DNA from: Salegentibacter salarius
GTDB taxonomy: Bacteria; Bacteroidota; Bacteroidia; Flavobacteriales; Flavobacteriaceae
Reading direction: 5' to 3'
Length of the DNA: 42,660 nt
NCBI RefSeq assembly: GCF_900168265.1
Contig: NZ_FVZF01000032.1
Location: 1 to 42,660 of the forward strand
Position 1 is the stretch's first letter. Each line of letters opens with the position of its first letter. Position numbers and translations under genes: made by a program. Below the pieces are notes generated by a model. It had not been told where the DNA came from. It saw nothing but the letters and a program-made list of their open reading frames with translations, and did not search any database. Shown piece after piece: positions 25,301 through 35,139 of this stretch.

Positions 25301-25331
25301 TTGTTTTATAAGTTTCCCTGACTTAGTTTTG
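25301..25331 (+). promoter_or_regulatory. Promoter of the tetR-tolC-hlyD-acrB operon
   Basis: TTG (25301-25303), a 20-nt spacer and TAGTTTTG (25324-25331) fit the Bacteroidetes consensus. The tetR start follows 24 nt later. If the TetR protein is autoregulatory its operator should overlap this region; a TTATAAGTTTCC/GGAAAC-like symmetry around 25288-25315 (GGAAACTT...AAGTTTCC) is a good operator candidate. Confidence 0.6.
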
Positions 25332-25354
25332 CACCGAATTTTAATGAAGATGAA

Positions 25355-25972
25355 GTGAAAGAAGCAATTCAAAATACAGCCACCAACCTTTTTTTAAGAC
25401 TGGGCTTTAAAAGTGTAACCATGGATGATATTGCAGAAGAAATGGGCATATCTAAAAAAACCATCTATGCACATTACAGCACCAAATCTAAGCTTATTGA
25501 AGGAAGCGTTTGGCAATTAATGGAAGAGATAAATACAGGAATAGAATCTTTGCGTGCCCAAAAACTAAATCCCATAGTAGAAAATTTTGAGGTTAAAGTA
25601 TATGTGCAACGCATGCTTAAGAATGAAAAGACATCACCCCAATTTCAGCTTAAGAAATACTACCCAAAGATCTACAACACCATTAGCGACAAGAAATTTG
25701 AAATTGCCCAGCGCTCTATAATTGAAAACCTGGAACGCGGCATTAGAAGCGGACATTACCGCTCTAACCTTTCAATTTCTTTTGTAAGCAGGCTTCATTT
25801 TGCCGGTATGCTAGGAGTTAAAGACAAACGCCTATTTCCTGAAGAAGAATATAGCAATAATAAACTCATGGATTATTTATTAGAATATCACTTGAGAGCA
25901 ATTTGCACCCCAAAAGGACTGGAAGTTTTAGAAGATTTATTAATTAAGAATAAAGAACAAAATGAAATTTAG
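25355..25972 (+). CDS. TetR-family transcriptional regulator (GTG start)
   Basis: A 205-residue TetR-type repressor. The N-terminal DNA-binding domain has the family pattern NLFLRLGFKSVTMDDIAEEM and the helix-turn-helix GISKKTIYAHYSTKSKLIEG (about 29-48). The C-terminal ligand domain shows no specific hallmark. GTG at 25355 is the best start; no in-frame ATG exists until the middle of the DNA-binding domain. It overlaps the tolC-like gene by 11 bp and heads an efflux operon, so it most probably represses the pump until an inducer binds. An inverted repeat overlapping the -33 box supports autoregulation. Confidence 0.9.
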   Translation: MKEAIQNTATNLFLRLGFKSVTMDDIAEEMGISKKTIYAHYSTKSKLIEGSVWQLMEEINTGIESLRAQKLNPIVENFEVKVYVQRMLKNEKTSPQFQLKKYYPKIYNTISDKKFEIAQRSIIENLERGIRSGHYRSNLSISFVSRLHFAGMLGVKDKRLFPEEEYSNNKLMDYLLEYHLRAICTPKGLEVLEDLLIKNKEQNEI

Positions 25973-27317
25973 ATATCTGTTAATTTTACTGATTTCCATA
26001 AGCAGTATAGCCCAGGAAACTCCTCAAGATTACAGTTTTTCTATGGAGGAAGCTATCAAATTTGGGCTGGAGAACAATTACTCCTCGGTAAATGCGCAAA
26101 AAGATATTGAGATTGCGCTCAAGCAAAAATGGGAGATTATTGCCCAGGGCTTACCACAGGTAAGCGCAACGGCAGATTATCAAAATTACCTTAAGCAGCC
26201 GGTTACCTTACTTCCTGCTGAAATTACGGGCGGCGAACCCGGCACCTTTACTCCCGTAACTTTTGGAACAGAACAAAATGTAAACGCCACAGCCACCTGG
26301 AACCAGCTAATTTTTGATGGTTCTTATATAGTAGGTATCCAGTCGGCCAGAACTTTGCTCCAGATTTCTGAGAATGCAAAAACTAAAACCGATCTCGAAA
26401 TAAAAAAAGCTGTTATTAATGCCTACGGAAATGTTTTGCTGGCGGAAGAAAATGTAGCTATCCTTCAGAAAAACGTAGAAAACGTACAGCAGAATTACGA
26501 CGAAACCAACGAGATCTATAAAAACGGGCTTGCCGAACAGGAAGATGTAGAACAGCTTGAAATCACTTTACTTAACTTAAAAAACAATTTAAGCCGAAGC
26601 AAACGTATGCGCGATATCGCTTACGAAATGTTCAATTTAACGCTCGGCATTCCGGTAGAAATTCCCGTTAGCCTAACCGAAGAACTGGACAACCTGGCAA
26701 TGGAATATTTTGACCTGGAACTCTTACAAAAGGAAATTGCGGTAGAAGAAAATATAGATTACCGTATTGCTGCAAACACGGCAGAATCTCATGAAATTGA
26801 AGTAAAACTGGAGAAATCTAAAGCTCTCCCTTCTTTAACCGGTTTTTTAAATTATGGGGTGCAGGGCTTCAGCCAGGAATTCACTTTTCTTAATGAAGAC
26901 CAGGAATATTTTGGTCAGTCTATTTTAGGCGTAAGCTTAAATATCCCAATTTTCAGCAGCGGTATGCGAAGCTCCAGGACGCAGCAAAAACAAATTGCCT
27001 ATGAACAGGCGATGGTAGAACTGGAACAAACTGAAAATGAAATAAAACGCCAAATTAATTCGGCTAAAAGCGATTATGAGTTTAGCCTCGAAAATTATCA
27101 GAATCAAAAGAAAAACCTTGAACTCGCAGAAAGGATAGAGAACAAGAATCAAATCAAGTTTTTTGAAGGAATTGCCAGCAGTTTTGAGCTAAGTGAAGCC
27201 CAACGGCAACTTTACCAGGCACAACAAGACTTTTTACAATCTATGCTTGACGTAATAACTGCTAAAGTAGAATTAGAAAACCTGTTGGACACTAGAAAAT
27301 ATAACAATGAAGATTAA
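25962..27317 (+). CDS. TolC-family outer-membrane efflux protein
   Basis: A 451-residue outer-membrane channel subunit. The signal peptide is MKFRYLLILLISISSIAQ, followed by the two repeated OEP halves. These are rich in long heptad-like helices (about 100-200 and 330-440) with the TolC-type start YSFSMEEAIKFGLENN and the first-strand region QVSATADYQNYL. Trimers would form the outer-membrane exit of the tripartite pump with the next two genes. The ATG lies inside the end of tetR, implying coupled translation. Confidence 0.92.
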   Translation: MKFRYLLILLISISSIAQETPQDYSFSMEEAIKFGLENNYSSVNAQKDIEIALKQKWEIIAQGLPQVSATADYQNYLKQPVTLLPAEITGGEPGTFTPVTFGTEQNVNATATWNQLIFDGSYIVGIQSARTLLQISENAKTKTDLEIKKAVINAYGNVLLAEENVAILQKNVENVQQNYDETNEIYKNGLAEQEDVEQLEITLLNLKNNLSRSKRMRDIAYEMFNLTLGIPVEIPVSLTEELDNLAMEYFDLELLQKEIAVEENIDYRIAANTAESHEIEVKLEKSKALPSLTGFLNYGVQGFSQEFTFLNEDQEYFGQSILGVSLNIPIFSSGMRSSRTQQKQIAYEQAMVELEQTENEIKRQINSAKSDYEFSLENYQNQKKNLELAERIENKNQIKFFEGIASSFELSEAQRQLYQAQQDFLQSMLDVITAKVELENLLDTRKYNNED

Positions 27318-27339
27318 ATACACCCATCAAATAACAACA

Positions 27340-28515
27340 ATGAAAAAGTTAGCTGTTTTATTAAGTATTCCGCTGTTATTGCTTTCGTGTGGAAATAATG
27401 AGGAAGGAAAATCTATAGAAGAACTTATAGAGAGCGAAAACCTCCCGGAAATTAGAGCCAGAAAGACAGAATTAAGCAAAGAGCAAAGCGACCTTACTCA
27501 AAAGCTGGATAAACTGGATCAGGCTATAGATCGATTAGACAAAACCAGACGTTTAGATTTGGTAATGATCCAGGAGATCAATGACACCTTATTTAAGCAT
27601 TATGCCGAAGTGCAGGGTGATGTAGCAACAGATGAAAACATTGTAGTTTACGCCGAATTTTCTGGAATCCTCCAAGACTTGCGCGTAAAAGAAGGAGAGC
27701 GAGTAAACAAAGGAGAGGTGCTTGCTAAAATTGATGATGGTGGACTTTCAAGCGAATTAGCTCAATTAGAAACTCAGGCTACCCTGGCAAAAACCACTTT
27801 TGAGCGTCAAAAGCGTTTATGGGAACAAAATATTGGATCTGAGATGCAATACTTAGAAGCCAAAACCAATTACGAGTCTATGCAGAATTCTGTAAACAGG
27901 TTAAAATCTCAATTGGACAAAACTATTGTAAGAGCACCTTTTAGCGGAATTATAGATGAAATACTTACCGAAGAAGGAGAAGTAGTAAACCCAGGGCAAA
28001 GTCAGTTAGTTCGCTTAGTGAGTTTAAAAAATATGTATGTAGAAGCTGACGTGCCAGAAGGTTATTTGAACAAAATAAATAAGGGTACCGAAGTACTTGT
28101 AGAAATTAGCTCTTTAGGCCGTGAATTTGAAGGAGAGGTGAAAAGAGTAAGCAACACTATTAATCCTAACAACCGTTCTTTCAGCATTCAGGTTGCGGTA
28201 CCTAATGAAAACGGAATGCTTAAACCTAACCAAATTGCTACCCTTAAACTCAATGATTATACCGCAGAAAACGCTGTAATTATTCCTGAGAATGCTTTGC
28301 TTAAAAACGCACAGGGTGAAAGTGTTGTGTTTATTCTTCAGGAAAAAGAAGAAGGAGAAGACAATATAGGAATTGCGAAAAGGCAAATAGTAAAAACGGG
28401 GTATACCTATAATAATAAAATAGAAATAACCAGCGGGCTGGAAACCGGAGAAACACTGATCGTAGAAGGTGCTAAAAACCTTAGAGATGGTCAGGAAGTT
28501 AAAATAAGAAACTAA
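27340..28515 (+). CDS. RND efflux periplasmic adaptor (HlyD/MFP family lipoprotein)
   Basis: A 391-residue membrane fusion protein. I choose ATG 27340, which begins a lipoprotein signal MKKLAVLLSIPLLLLSC (Cys17 lipidated), over the frame start at 27307. A coiled coil near the N-terminus (about 40-75, ELSKEQSDLTQKLDKLDQAI) precedes the barrel/lipoyl half (VYAEFSGILQDLRVKEGERVNKGEVLAKI). A second coiled-coil hairpin follows, then the other lipoyl half (TIVRAPFSGIIDEILTEEGEVV) and beta-barrel/membrane-proximal domains. The extra N-terminal coiled coil is less usual. It links the RND pump (6 nt downstream) to the TolC protein. Confidence 0.9.
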   Translation: MKKLAVLLSIPLLLLSCGNNEEGKSIEELIESENLPEIRARKTELSKEQSDLTQKLDKLDQAIDRLDKTRRLDLVMIQEINDTLFKHYAEVQGDVATDENIVVYAEFSGILQDLRVKEGERVNKGEVLAKIDDGGLSSELAQLETQATLAKTTFERQKRLWEQNIGSEMQYLEAKTNYESMQNSVNRLKSQLDKTIVRAPFSGIIDEILTEEGEVVNPGQSQLVRLVSLKNMYVEADVPEGYLNKINKGTEVLVEISSLGREFEGEVKRVSNTINPNNRSFSIQVAVPNENGMLKPNQIATLKLNDYTAENAVIIPENALLKNAQGESVVFILQEKEEGEDNIGIAKRQIVKTGYTYNNKIEITSGLETGETLIVEGAKNLRDGQEVKIRN

Positions 28516-28521
28516 GCTACA

Positions 28522-31500
28522 ATGAATTTAGATAAAGAATTTAAGCTTTCGTCCTGGGCTATCAATAATAAAATGACGGTATATGTAATTATCGCCATTA
28601 TTATGATTGGTGGGCTCATGTCTTACTACAATATGCCAAGGGAAACTTTTCCTGAGGTTGTAGAGACAAAGATCTACGTTAGCTCTATTAACCCGGGAAA
28701 CTCGGCCGAAGATGTCGAGAAGTTCATCACCGAACCCCTGGAAGAAGAGTTTAACGATGTTGCCGGTGTAAAAGAAATTTCTTCTTCTACGTTTCAGGAT
28801 TATTCCCTGGTAATTGTAGAATTTGAAGAAGATGTTGAAATTGAAAGTGCCAAAACAAAAGTAAAGGACAAGGTAGATATGGTGAAAGCCGAAACCACCT
28901 GGCCTACTTTAGATAATGGCGCTAAGGTTGAACCCAATGTATTCGACCTTAATATTTCAGAAGAACAACCTATTCTAAACATCAACTTAACGGGAGATTA
29001 TACCGTTCAGCAATTAAAGGAATATGCCGAATATCTTCAGGAGCGCATCGAGCTGCTTCCGCAGATAAAAGAAGCGAGTATTCGTGGTGCTGAAGAAATG
29101 GAAGTTGAGATCGCGGTAGATATCTATAAGATGACGGCTTCTAAAGTTAGCTTCTCAGATATTGTAAACGCGGTTAGTGCAGAAAACCGAACAATATCAG
29201 GGGGAAATGTGATTACTAGCGGAGTTCAGAAAAACATAAGAATTGTTGGAGAAATTGAAGATCCTAAAGAACTTCAAAACGTTGTGGTGAAAACCGATGG
29301 CGGTAATATTTTCCTTAAAGATATTGCGGATATTAATTTCAGGGAAAAAGATGCTACCACTTTTGCCCGTGAATATGGCAAGCCTGTAGTGATGCTGGAC
29401 GTCAAAAAACGTGCCGGTAAGAATATGATCGAGGCTGTAGACCAGATCAAAGAAATTGTAAAAAAAGAACAGGAAGAATATCTTCCTGAAAGCCTTGGAG
29501 TAAGCATTACTAACGATCTTTCTACCAACACCAAAAGCCAGGTAGATGATCTGGTGAATAACATAATTTTTGGGGTGATCCTGGTGGTATTAGTCTTAAT
29601 GTTCTTCCTTGGCTTTAGGAACGCATTATTCGTAGGGATCGCAATCCCTCTTTCTATGTTTCTTTCATACATCATCCTATCCAGTATGGGATACACCCTA
29701 AACACTATGGTGCTTTTTGCCCTGGTAATGGGTCTTGGGATGCTTGTAGATAATGGAATTGTTGTAGTAGAAAACGTCTATACATTAATGGACGAAGGGA
29801 TGCCTAGAAAACAGGCTGCCAAGCAAGGTTTAGGCGAAATTGCCTGGCCAATTATAGCTTCCACAGCAACTACTTTAGCTGCATTTTTCCCGCTGGGACT
29901 CTGGCCGGGAATTATAGGAAGTTTCATGGTAATTTTCCCAATTACACTTTCTATAGTATTAGGTTCTTCACTTTTTGTAGCCTTGATCATCAACTCAATG
30001 CTTACTTCTCAGTTTATGAAAACAGAGGAAGGCGAATTCACCAGGAAAAAACTTATTAGAATAAGTTCTATTCTGGCAGGTTTTGGAGCTTTATTGCTCA
30101 TAGTAGGGTTTGTAATTGATGCCGGGATACTAAGAGCCTTTGGAAATATATTACTTCTGGCGGCTATCCTGCTTTGGGCTTACAAATATTTTATTTCAAA
30201 AGGTGTAGATTACTTTCAATATACTGCGCTTAAATGGATGGAGAATATTTACGAAAAAACACTTAAGTTCTCACTGCGCGGAAAGAAAGCCTATTTAGTT
30301 TTCTTCGGAACTCTACTCTTGCTATTCCTCTCTTTTGTATTGATTGGGCTGGTACAACCAAAAGTTTTGTTTTTCCCTGAAAATGAACCCAACCAGGTAA
30401 TTACTTATATTGAATACCCACAGGGAACCGATATTCATAAAACCAACGCGCTTACTAAAAAAGTAGAGCAACGCATCTTTGAAGCTATAGAGCAATATGA
30501 AGATGAAAACGGTTATAATTTTATGGTAGAGTCGGCAATTTCCCAGGTTGGTGAAGGTGCTGGAAATCCTCAAACCGATGGCGGCCAGCAAAATGAAATG
30601 CCACATAAAGCCAAGGTTACACTTTCTATGCGCGAATTCACCGAAAGACGTGGCGTGAGCAGTAGCGAAGTTTTATCTGAAGTCCGGGAAGCCGTACAGG
30701 GATTTCCAGGCGCTTCTATTGTAGTTGAAAAAGATGCGGCCGGCCCACCAACAGGTTATCCTATAAATATGGAACTGAAAGGTGAGGACTACGAGCAGAT
30801 GCTACAAGAAGCCGAAGACCTGCGATCTTATGTAAATGATCTTAGTATCGCGGGAATTGAAGAGCTTAAAATAGATGTAAACAAATCTAAACCGGAATTA
30901 AGCGTAGAAGTAGACCGAAGAAAAGCAGGACAACTGGGAGTTTCTACCTCGCAGGTAGGTCAAACTTTGCGTAGAGCGATCTACGGGGAAGAGGTTTCTA
31001 CCTATAAAGATGGCGACGATGATTATGAAATAAACGTGAGGTTTGCTGATGAATATCGCTATAATGAAAACGTATTATTTAATCAGCCTATTACGTTTAA
31101 AGACCAGAACACTGGTGAAATAATTCAGGTGCCAATTTCATCTTTGGTTACTACAGAATCTTCCTCTTCTTTTAGTTCTATTAAAAGGAAAGATCTAAAA
31201 AGGGTAATCACTCTCTACTCCAACGTGCTTCAGGGTTACAATGGTAATGAGATTGTAGGCCAGTTAAAAACAGCACTTAGAAGTTACGATCTTCCAAAAG
31301 ATATTACTTTAGAGTTTACCGGAGAACAGGAAGAACAGGAAGAAAATATGGCTTTCCTATTAAAAGCTTTATTAATCGCTATGGGCGGTATCCTGCTTAT
31401 TCTTGTTGCTCAATTTAATTCCCTGTCAAAACCAATTATTATTGTTATGGCAGTAGTATTGAGCCTTGTGGGAGTATTCCTCGGTTTGATCATTTTTCAG

Positions 31501-31995
31501 ATGGATTTCATTATTATTATGACGATGATGGGAATTATCTCTCTGGCTGGAATCGTGGTAAACAACGCCATTGTTCTTATTGATTACACCCAAATCCTTA
31601 TAGACCGTAAAAAGCGAGAGCTTAATATAGATGAAGATGAATTGCTTACTCGAGCCCAGTATTTTGATTGTATTGTTAGAGGTGGAAAATCGAGGTTAAG
31701 ACCAGTATTGCTTACAGCGATTACTACTGTTCTTGGTTTAATTCCACTAGCAGTAGGATTAAATATAGATTTCTTTAGCCTATTTATAGACTACGATCCA
31801 AAAGTATTTATTGGTGGAGACAACGTGATCTTCTGGGGGCCATTGGCCTGGACGGTGATCTTCGGGTTGGTGTTTGCTACCTTCCTTACGTTAGTTGTAG
31901 TTCCGGTGATGTTTTACCTGGTAAATCGAGCCAAGGTTAAAACCGCCGATAAACGCAAAGAACGAAAACAAAGAAAGCTGGAAGCAAGAGCTTAA
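28522..31995 (+). CDS. RND efflux transporter permease (AcrB/HAE type) with extra helix pair
   Basis: A 1157-residue proton-driven inner-membrane pump, longer than the usual 1020-1060. It has the RND layout: helix 1 (about 17-35), a first periplasmic loop, helices 2-6 (about 345-495) with GLGMLVDNGIVVVENV (relay Asp410). Helix 7 is at about 590-610, then the second loop and C-terminal helices with GIVVNNAIVLIDY. Between helices 6 and 7, where AcrB has only an amphipathic linker, residues 512-532 and 536-557 are strongly hydrophobic and look like two additional membrane helices. A further insertion (FSLFIDYDPKVFIGGDN) lies before the last helix. Substrate is unknown; the tetR context suggests drugs or toxic metabolites. 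Confidence 0.9.
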   Translation: MNLDKEFKLSSWAINNKMTVYVIIAIIMIGGLMSYYNMPRETFPEVVETKIYVSSINPGNSAEDVEKFITEPLEEEFNDVAGVKEISSSTFQDYSLVIVEFEEDVEIESAKTKVKDKVDMVKAETTWPTLDNGAKVEPNVFDLNISEEQPILNINLTGDYTVQQLKEYAEYLQERIELLPQIKEASIRGAEEMEVEIAVDIYKMTASKVSFSDIVNAVSAENRTISGGNVITSGVQKNIRIVGEIEDPKELQNVVVKTDGGNIFLKDIADINFREKDATTFAREYGKPVVMLDVKKRAGKNMIEAVDQIKEIVKKEQEEYLPESLGVSITNDLSTNTKSQVDDLVNNIIFGVILVVLVLMFFLGFRNALFVGIAIPLSMFLSYIILSSMGYTLNTMVLFALVMGLGMLVDNGIVVVENVYTLMDEGMPRKQAAKQGLGEIAWPIIASTATTLAAFFPLGLWPGIIGSFMVIFPITLSIVLGSSLFVALIINSMLTSQFMKTEEGEFTRKKLIRISSILAGFGALLLIVGFVIDAGILRAFGNILLLAAILLWAYKYFISKGVDYFQYTALKWMENIYEKTLKFSLRGKKAYLVFFGTLLLLFLSFVLIGLVQPKVLFFPENEPNQVITYIEYPQGTDIHKTNALTKKVEQRIFEAIEQYEDENGYNFMVESAISQVGEGAGNPQTDGGQQNEMPHKAKVTLSMREFTERRGVSSSEVLSEVREAVQGFPGASIVVEKDAAGPPTGYPINMELKGEDYEQMLQEAEDLRSYVNDLSIAGIEELKIDVNKSKPELSVEVDRRKAGQLGVSTSQVGQTLRRAIYGEEVSTYKDGDDDYEINVRFADEYRYNENVLFNQPITFKDQNTGEIIQVPISSLVTTESSSSFSSIKRKDLKRVITLYSNVLQGYNGNEIVGQLKTALRSYDLPKDITLEFTGEQEEQEENMAFLLKALLIAMGGILLILVAQFNSLSKPIIIVMAVVLSLVGVFLGLIIFQMDFIIIMTMMGIISLAGIVVNNAIVLIDYTQILIDRKKRELNIDEDELLTRAQYFDCIVRGGKSRLRPVLLTAITTVLGLIPLAVGLNIDFFSLFIDYDPKVFIGGDNVIFWGPLAWTVIFGLVFATFLTLVVVPVMFYLVNRAKVKTADKRKERKQRKLEARA

Positions 31996-32003
31996 AAATT
32001 GAT

Positions 32004-32033
32004 AACCCCGAAGCAGTAACTTCGGGGTTTTTT
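32004..32033 (+). terminator. Terminator of the efflux operon
   Basis: AACCCCGAAG pairs perfectly with CTTCGGGGTT around CAGTAA and is followed by T residues, 9 nt after the acrB-like stop. Confidence 0.9.
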
Positions 32034-32189
32034 ATTGATCTTATTTAACCCCAGCAGCTCTGAAATTTAATAACCTCTGCTAAAAATTTAATATTTACAG
32101 GAATTCACCCATTCCATTTTCCAGTTAATTGAAGTAGCTTAAAATTGAACATTTAATTTAAAGTATTTCACTAATTAAAATCGGAAATT

Positions 32190-32654
32190 ATGAAGATCAA
32201 AAAACAGTTAATTGAAATAAAGAGTTTTTACTTCTTACTGATGTTCTTTATTTCTTGCGGAATCTTTGCACAGGAAACAACTGAAAATTCAGTTTCATTT
32301 ACAGAAAATGATTCGAATTTGGAGTGGGGTCCCTGCCCCGATTTTATGCCTGAAGGATGTAATATTGCTGTGTTACACGGAAACCCGGCTGAAAAAAATA
32401 CAGATATCTTCTTTAAAGTTCCTGCTAATGCATCCATACCGAATCACACCCATACTTCTCCCGAGAGGATGATTCTTGTCTCTGGGGAAATGGAAGTTAC
32501 TTACGAAGGAGAGCAACCGCAGACTTTAAAAGAAGGCACGTATGCCTATGGCCCAGCCAATAAACCTCACTCTGCTAAATGTGGCGATTCACCCTGCGTT
32601 CTATTTATCGCTTTTGAAGATCCAGTAGACGCAATGCCGGTAGAGAAAGATTAA
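32190..32654 (+). CDS. Secreted cupin-domain protein
   Basis: A 154-residue protein with an N-terminal export signal (hydrophobic about 13-24, ending GIFAQ) and one cupin domain. The putative metal ligands are visible: PNHTHTSPERMILVSGEMEV (His-x-His, Glu) and a later KPHSAKC (His). It resembles the ChrR-like or DUF4437-type single cupins. The cysteine pairs CPDFMPEGC and CGDSPC may form disulphides in the periplasm. Enzymatic role is unknown. It stands alone between the efflux-operon terminator and its own shared terminator. Confidence 0.75.
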   Translation: MKIKKQLIEIKSFYFLLMFFISCGIFAQETTENSVSFTENDSNLEWGPCPDFMPEGCNIAVLHGNPAEKNTDIFFKVPANASIPNHTHTSPERMILVSGEMEVTYEGEQPQTLKEGTYAYGPANKPHSAKCGDSPCVLFIAFEDPVDAMPVEKD

Positions 32655-32672
32655 AGTCGATGACTTTGAAAC

Positions 32673-32705
32673 AAAAAAGGCCGTCTTTTCAGACAGCCTT
32701 TAATT
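32673..32705. terminator. Bidirectional terminator between the cupin and MORN-like genes
   Basis: AAGGCCGTCT and AGACAGCCTT pair around TTTC with A-rich and T-rich flanks, so the hairpin can end both convergent genes. Its GGCCGTCT half resembles the IS-edge hairpin. Confidence 0.8.
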
Positions 32706-32724
32706 TTATATAGAAAATCAGCTT

Positions 32725-33084
32725 TTAATTATCAGCTAAAGTACCATCACTTTTCCAGGTATTTACCCCGGCGATCTGGTTATTATCGTAATCTACTTCA
32801 GTTAATTTATCTGAAGACCAAAAGAACCATTTTCCGGTTTTTTCCCCTTCTGTATAGTTAGCCATACTTTGCTTTTTTCCTTCAGCATCATAAGCTATCC
32901 ATTCGCCATGAAGCTTTCCATCCTTGTAAGTTCCCATTTGTTTTACAGAACCATCTTCATAATAGAAAGTTCCTTTTATAAGATCTCCCTCTTTTTCAAA
33001 TTTTGGTTCCGGACTTTCTTGCGCCATAGCAGCTGCTCCAACAGTGAAAATGGCAGCCATCAATATGTTTTTTATCTTTTTCAT
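32725..33084 (-). CDS. Secreted MORN/YwqK-type repeat protein
   Basis: A 119-residue exported protein: signal peptide MKKIKNILMAAIFTVGAAAMAQ, then about three MORN-like units (GTFYYEDGSVKQMGTYKDGK, LHGEWIAYDAEGKKQSMANY, KTGKWFFWSSDKLTEVDY). Such proteins are often labelled 'toxin-antitoxin YwqK antitoxin' or, wrongly, nicotinate adenylyltransferase in flavobacteria; no toxin partner is adjacent. Function is unknown, perhaps envelope-associated binding. It has a clear promoter at 33111-33142 and converges on the cupin gene. Confidence 0.8.
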   Translation of the reverse strand: MKKIKNILMAAIFTVGAAAMAQESPEPKFEKEGDLIKGTFYYEDGSVKQMGTYKDGKLHGEWIAYDAEGKKQSMANYTEGEKTGKWFFWSSDKLTEVDYDNNQIAGVNTWKSDGTLADN

Positions 33085-33110
33085 AGTCTTTTTCTTTAAA
33101 CTTTACTTTA

Positions 33111-33142
33111 CAAATATAGCTAAATGTTTACTTTAAAGCAAC
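33111..33142 (-). promoter_or_regulatory. Promoter of the MORN-like gene
   Basis: On the minus strand GTTG (33142-33139), a 20-nt spacer and TATATTTG (33118-33111) fit the consensus; the start codon follows 26 nt downstream. Confidence 0.6.
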
Positions 33143-33360
33143 AATCACGTAACATTAAATTAACATTGAAATACTAAAAAACTGATAAACAGAAAATTAA
33201 ACCCCTATTTTCGGCTTAACAAAGGCAATATTTTTCAGAAAATCTTATCCATATCTAAAAAGTTCATATAGAGAATTTAACTCTAAAACTATGAGTGGAT
33301 AAATCTCACTTAGCATGTATTTTCTAAGGTTATCTTATCGCGAAACCCAATTGAACTTCT

Positions 33361-33368
33361 TACTTTTG
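33361..33368 (+). promoter_or_regulatory. -7 box upstream of aspS
   Basis: TACTTTTG matches TAnnTTTG, 25 nt before the aspS ATG. No clear -33 TTTG. The 309-bp divergent gap (33085-33393) otherwise shows no ORF or structured RNA that I can recognise, only AT-rich sequence. Confidence 0.4.
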
Positions 33369-33393
33369 CGCTACTTAAAATTTCAGGAATATT

Positions 33394-35139
33394 ATGTATA
33401 GAAGTCATACCTGCGGGGAATTAAATGCAGCTTCAATTGGCCAGGAAGTAAAACTTTCAGGCTGGGTTCAAAAAATAAGAGATAAAGGATTTATGGTTTG
33501 GGTAGATTTACGTGATCGTTACGGTATCACCCAGCTTATTTTTGATGAAGAGCGTTCTTCAACAGAACTTATGGAGAAAGCTCAAAAACTTGGTCGCGAA
33601 TTTGTTATTAAGGTTAGCGGAAAAGTAATTGAGCGGGAATCTAAAAATACAAATATTCCAACCGGTGAAATTGAGGTTTTGGTGACCGAAGTTACTATTC
33701 TAAACACCTCGCTTATCCCTCCTTTCACTATTGAAGATGAAACCGATGGTGGCGAAGATCTTAGAATGAAATACCGCTACCTTGATATTAGACGAAATCC
33801 GGTAAAAAATAAGCTGAAATTTCGCCATAAAGTTGGGATGGAAGTTAGAAACTATCTTTCTAATCAGGATTTTATTGAAGTGGAAACTCCGTATTTAATA
33901 AAATCTACTCCTGAAGGTGCCCGCGATTTTGTGGTACCAAGCAGAATGAACGAAGGTCAGTTTTACGCCCTACCACAATCGCCACAAACCTTTAAGCAAT
34001 TGCTTATGGTTGGCGGAATGGATAAATATTTCCAGATCGTAAAATGTTTTAGGGATGAAGACCTTAGAGCAGACAGGCAGCCGGAATTCACGCAAATTGA
34101 CTGCGAAATGGCTTTTGTTGAGCAAGAAGATATCCTGAATATTTTTGAAGGTTTAACACGGCATTTATTGAAAGAGATCAACGGTGTGGACGTTTCTGAA
34201 TTCCCAAGAATGAGCTACGCTGAAGCGATGAAAAAATACGGAAACGACAAACCCGATATTAGATTTGGGATGGAGTTTGCCGAATTAAACGATTTGGCCA
34301 AAAATAAAGGTTTCAATGTTTTCGATCAGCAGGAATTAGTTGTGGGAATTGCGGTTCCGGGAGCAGCTTCTTTCACCAGAAAAGAAATAGACAAACTAAT
34401 ATCCTGGGTTAAAAGACCACAGGTTGGCGCCAACGGACTCGTATGGGCAAAATATAACGAAGATGGAACTTTAAAGTCTTCAGTAGATAAATTTTATTCA
34501 AAAGAAGATCTAAAAACCTGGGCTGAAGCTACCAATGCGAAACCCGGAGATCTTATTTTAGTAATGGCCGGTGATGCTGATAAAACCAGAACACAACTAA
34601 GCGCATTAAGAATGCATTTGGGTAATGAGCTTGGTCTTAGAAAAGCTGATGAATTCGCACCGCTTTGGGTGGTAGATTTCCCATTATTAGAATGGGATGA
34701 AGAGACCCAACGTTTTCATGCGATGCACCATCCGTTTACTTCGCCTAAAAAGGAAGATTTTGCTTTACTGGAGTCTAAACCGGGTGAAGTTCGCGCCAAT
34801 GCCTACGATCTGGTTTTAAATGGTAACGAAATTGGTGGTGGTTCCATAAGAATTCACGATAAAGAAACCCAGGCTAAAATGTTCGATTATCTTGGTTTCA
34901 CTCCAGAAGAAGCTAAAGCACAATTCGGCTTTTTAATGGATGCCTTTCAATATGGAGCACCACCACACGGTGGGATCGCTTTCGGTTTTGATAGGTTGGT
35001 AGCCATTTTGGGCGGACAGGAAAGCATTAGAGATTTTATAGCATTTCCTAAAAATAACAACGGTCGGGATGTAATGATAGACGCACCTGCAAAACTTGAC
35101 GAAGCTCAACTTAAAGAGCTTCATCTTCAGGTAAAATAG
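33394..35139 (+). CDS. aspS: Aspartate--tRNA ligase
   Basis: This bacterial-type class IIb synthetase charges tRNA-Asp. The 581-residue protein has an N-terminal OB fold (about 1-105, [20 protein letters not shown]), motif 1 in the region [22 protein letters not shown], and motif 2 [18 protein letters not shown] (about 217-234). The large bacterial GAD insertion domain follows (about 285-415), then motif 3 [16 protein letters not shown] (about 528-543). Length is standard for the bacterial form. The last codons and the stop are partly repeated just downstream (35140-35173). A terminator follows at 35235. Confidence 0.97.
   Translation: MYRSHTCGELNAASIGQEVKLSGWVQKIRDKGFMVWVDLRDRYGITQLIFDEERSSTELMEKAQKLGREFVIKVSGKVIERESKNTNIPTGEIEVLVTEVTILNTSLIPPFTIEDETDGGEDLRMKYRYLDIRRNPVKNKLKFRHKVGMEVRNYLSNQDFIEVETPYLIKSTPEGARDFVVPSRMNEGQFYALPQSPQTFKQLLMVGGMDKYFQIVKCFRDEDLRADRQPEFTQIDCEMAFVEQEDILNIFEGLTRHLLKEINGVDVSEFPRMSYAEAMKKYGNDKPDIRFGMEFAELNDLAKNKGFNVFDQQELVVGIAVPGAASFTRKEIDKLISWVKRPQVGANGLVWAKYNEDGTLKSSVDKFYSKEDLKTWAEATNAKPGDLILVMAGDADKTRTQLSALRMHLGNELGLRKADEFAPLWVVDFPLLEWDEETQRFHAMHHPFTSPKKEDFALLESKPGEVRANAYDLVLNGNEIGGGSIRIHDKETQAKMFDYLGFTPEEAKAQFGFLMDAFQYGAPPHGGIAFGFDRLVAILGGQESIRDFIAFPKNNNGRDVMIDAPAKLDEAQLKELHLQVK

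Noticed and set aside
29274-29705. 143-codon minus-strand ORF inside the RND pump gene
   Set aside because: It is antisense to conserved RND helices and is most simply explained by codon bias of the real gene.
32725-33084. Antitoxin of a YwqK-type toxin-antitoxin system
   Set aside because: The protein has a signal peptide and MORN-like repeats and no toxin gene is adjacent; the label is a database habit.
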